A stretch of 64,000 nt of DNA from Peteryoungia desertarenae. Lineage in GTDB: Bacteria; Pseudomonadota; Alphaproteobacteria; Rhizobiales; Rhizobiaceae. Both the position numbers and the translations under genes were made by a program. The notes under the pieces are model-generated. The model did not search any database and was not told where the DNA came from. It saw only the letters and a program-made list of their open reading frames with translations. Location: NCBI RefSeq assembly GCF_005860795.2, contig NZ_CP058351.1, positions 124,001-188,000 on the forward strand. Direction: 5' to 3'. Shown piece after piece: positions 63,398-64,000 of this stretch (position 1 is the first letter of the stretch; the number at the start of each line of letters is the position of its first letter).

Positions 63398-63681
63398 TCA
63401 ATACGGATACTCTAACTGCAATAACTGAAAGCTCGGGGTTGGTTGCAATGGTGGTGATGAGGGCGCATCTTCGGAATGCTGGTTTAATTCCCATCAAGAG
63501 CGCCTGAGCTAAAACTGCCGATTGAGCGGCACCACTTGCCGAACACAGCGCGTACTGCAGGTATGAAGCTTGTAAAAGTGGGGCCTTCGGCAGCTATGCG
63601 CCGTCATTTTGGTTGTTCATGCATGGGGGGCGTGTGCCGAAACCGGACATCGTGGCCACCTTGGCTCCCCCCCTCTGCATT

Positions 63682-64000
63682 TTAGCGTGCAGCATTTGCG
63701 GAAAGCAGCCCGCGAAGGACGAGATCGAGATGTCGCTTCAGGAAATCGTCGCGATCGCCGAGGGACTGTTCACCAAACACCTTTTCGCCGATGGCCAGGA
63801 CTGCGATCGGGGCCACGATCATTCTTGGGTCAATGTTTTCGGCTGGAACACGCAATTCTCCTCGCGCTTCGGCTCGCTTCAGGATGGCTTTCATCGTTGC
63901 CATGCCCCTTGACAAAGCCACCTCTCGATACAGGGTGATCAGATGCGGGAAGCGCTCGCCCTCGCTGATGAGGATGCGCAGCAGCACACCGGCATCACCT
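63682..64000 (-). CDS. TetR-family regulator, C-terminal part (cut by window edge)
   Basis: About 106 residues read leftwards from the window edge: GDAGVLLRILISEGERFPHL, then ITLYREVALSRGMATMKAIL and a C-terminal helix set ending LLSANAAR. This matches the ligand domain of AcrR-like TetR proteins. The HTH lies beyond the right edge; the GTG at 63987 is not a true start because the frame continues to the edge. The 63398-63681 gap to its left shows nothing recognisable. Confidence 0.72.
   Translation of the reverse strand, partial: GDAGVLLRILISEGERFPHLITLYREVALSRGMATMKAILKRAEARGELRVPAENIDPRMIVAPIAVLAIGEKVFGEQSLGDRDDFLKRHLDLVLRGLLSANAAR

Overview
The window looks like a chromosome or large-replicon segment of an alphaproteobacterium of the Rhizobiales, most likely Rhizobiaceae. 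The inference rests on G+C-rich coding with long antisense shadow frames, the protein families present (TRAP and ABC uptake systems, FCD-type GntR, RpiR and LacI regulators, Flp-type TadE/TadG proteins) and the insertion-sequence types. No species can be named from the sequence alone. No rRNA, tRNA or CRISPR array was seen.

Region 1 (1-5.3 kb) is a sugar-acid uptake and catabolism locus: the N-terminal part of an IlvD/Edd-type dehydratase (running off the left edge), a DctP-DctQ-DctM TRAP transporter, an FCD-GntR regulator and an SMP-30-type lactonase. Three palindromes with a shared TGATGCATCA-like core sit upstream of the dehydratase, the TRAP operon and the lactonase, so the locus is probably one GntR regulon. 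Region 2 (5.4-18.6 kb) has an orphan WGR-domain protein, a TetR-controlled RND efflux pair, a complete dppABCDF dipeptide transporter and a two-domain alpha/beta-hydrolase.

Region 3 (18.7-27.4 kb) begins with two nearly identical, internally deleted IS6-type elements in opposite orientation flanking a vapBC module and older IS6 debris. An Lrp regulator divergent from an aromatic/aspartate-type aminotransferase follows, then a YitT membrane protein, wreckage of an iron-siderophore ABC operon, and a GntR-kduD-kdgK keto-deoxy-sugar block. Region 4 (27.8-37.3 kb) is regulatory and transport-rich: a PAS-PAS-XRE one-component regulator, a LacI regulator, an RpiR regulator divergent from an amino-acid ABC operon that carries an AstE/aspartoacylase-like hydrolase, and a peroxiredoxin divergent from an AraC regulator.

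Region 5 (37.3-44.1 kb) is accessory DNA: a RelE-like/XRE toxin-antitoxin pair, an IS6 transposase with one nonsense codon, a TacA/TacT pair, a GNAT protein, a TetR regulator, a DUF1349 protein, then fragments of IS6, ArdC, a chemotaxis receptor and IS5. Region 6 (44.1-51.6 kb) has a LysR regulator divergent from a five-gene operon that looks like a reactive-carbonyl stress set, and two SDR genes divergent from an AraC regulator.

Region 7 (51.6-64 kb) has an intact chemotaxis receptor between IS5 and IS66/IS21 debris, a TadG-like gene with an in-frame stop followed by two TadE genes, a GGDEF-EAL membrane protein (frameshifted late in EAL) next to an orphan periplasmic solute-binding protein, a truncated IS110 transposase and a partial TetR regulator at the right edge. 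The most novel-looking candidate is the solute-binding protein plus GGDEF-EAL pair, whose layout resembles the NspS-MbaA ligand-sensing c-di-GMP system of Vibrio cholerae.
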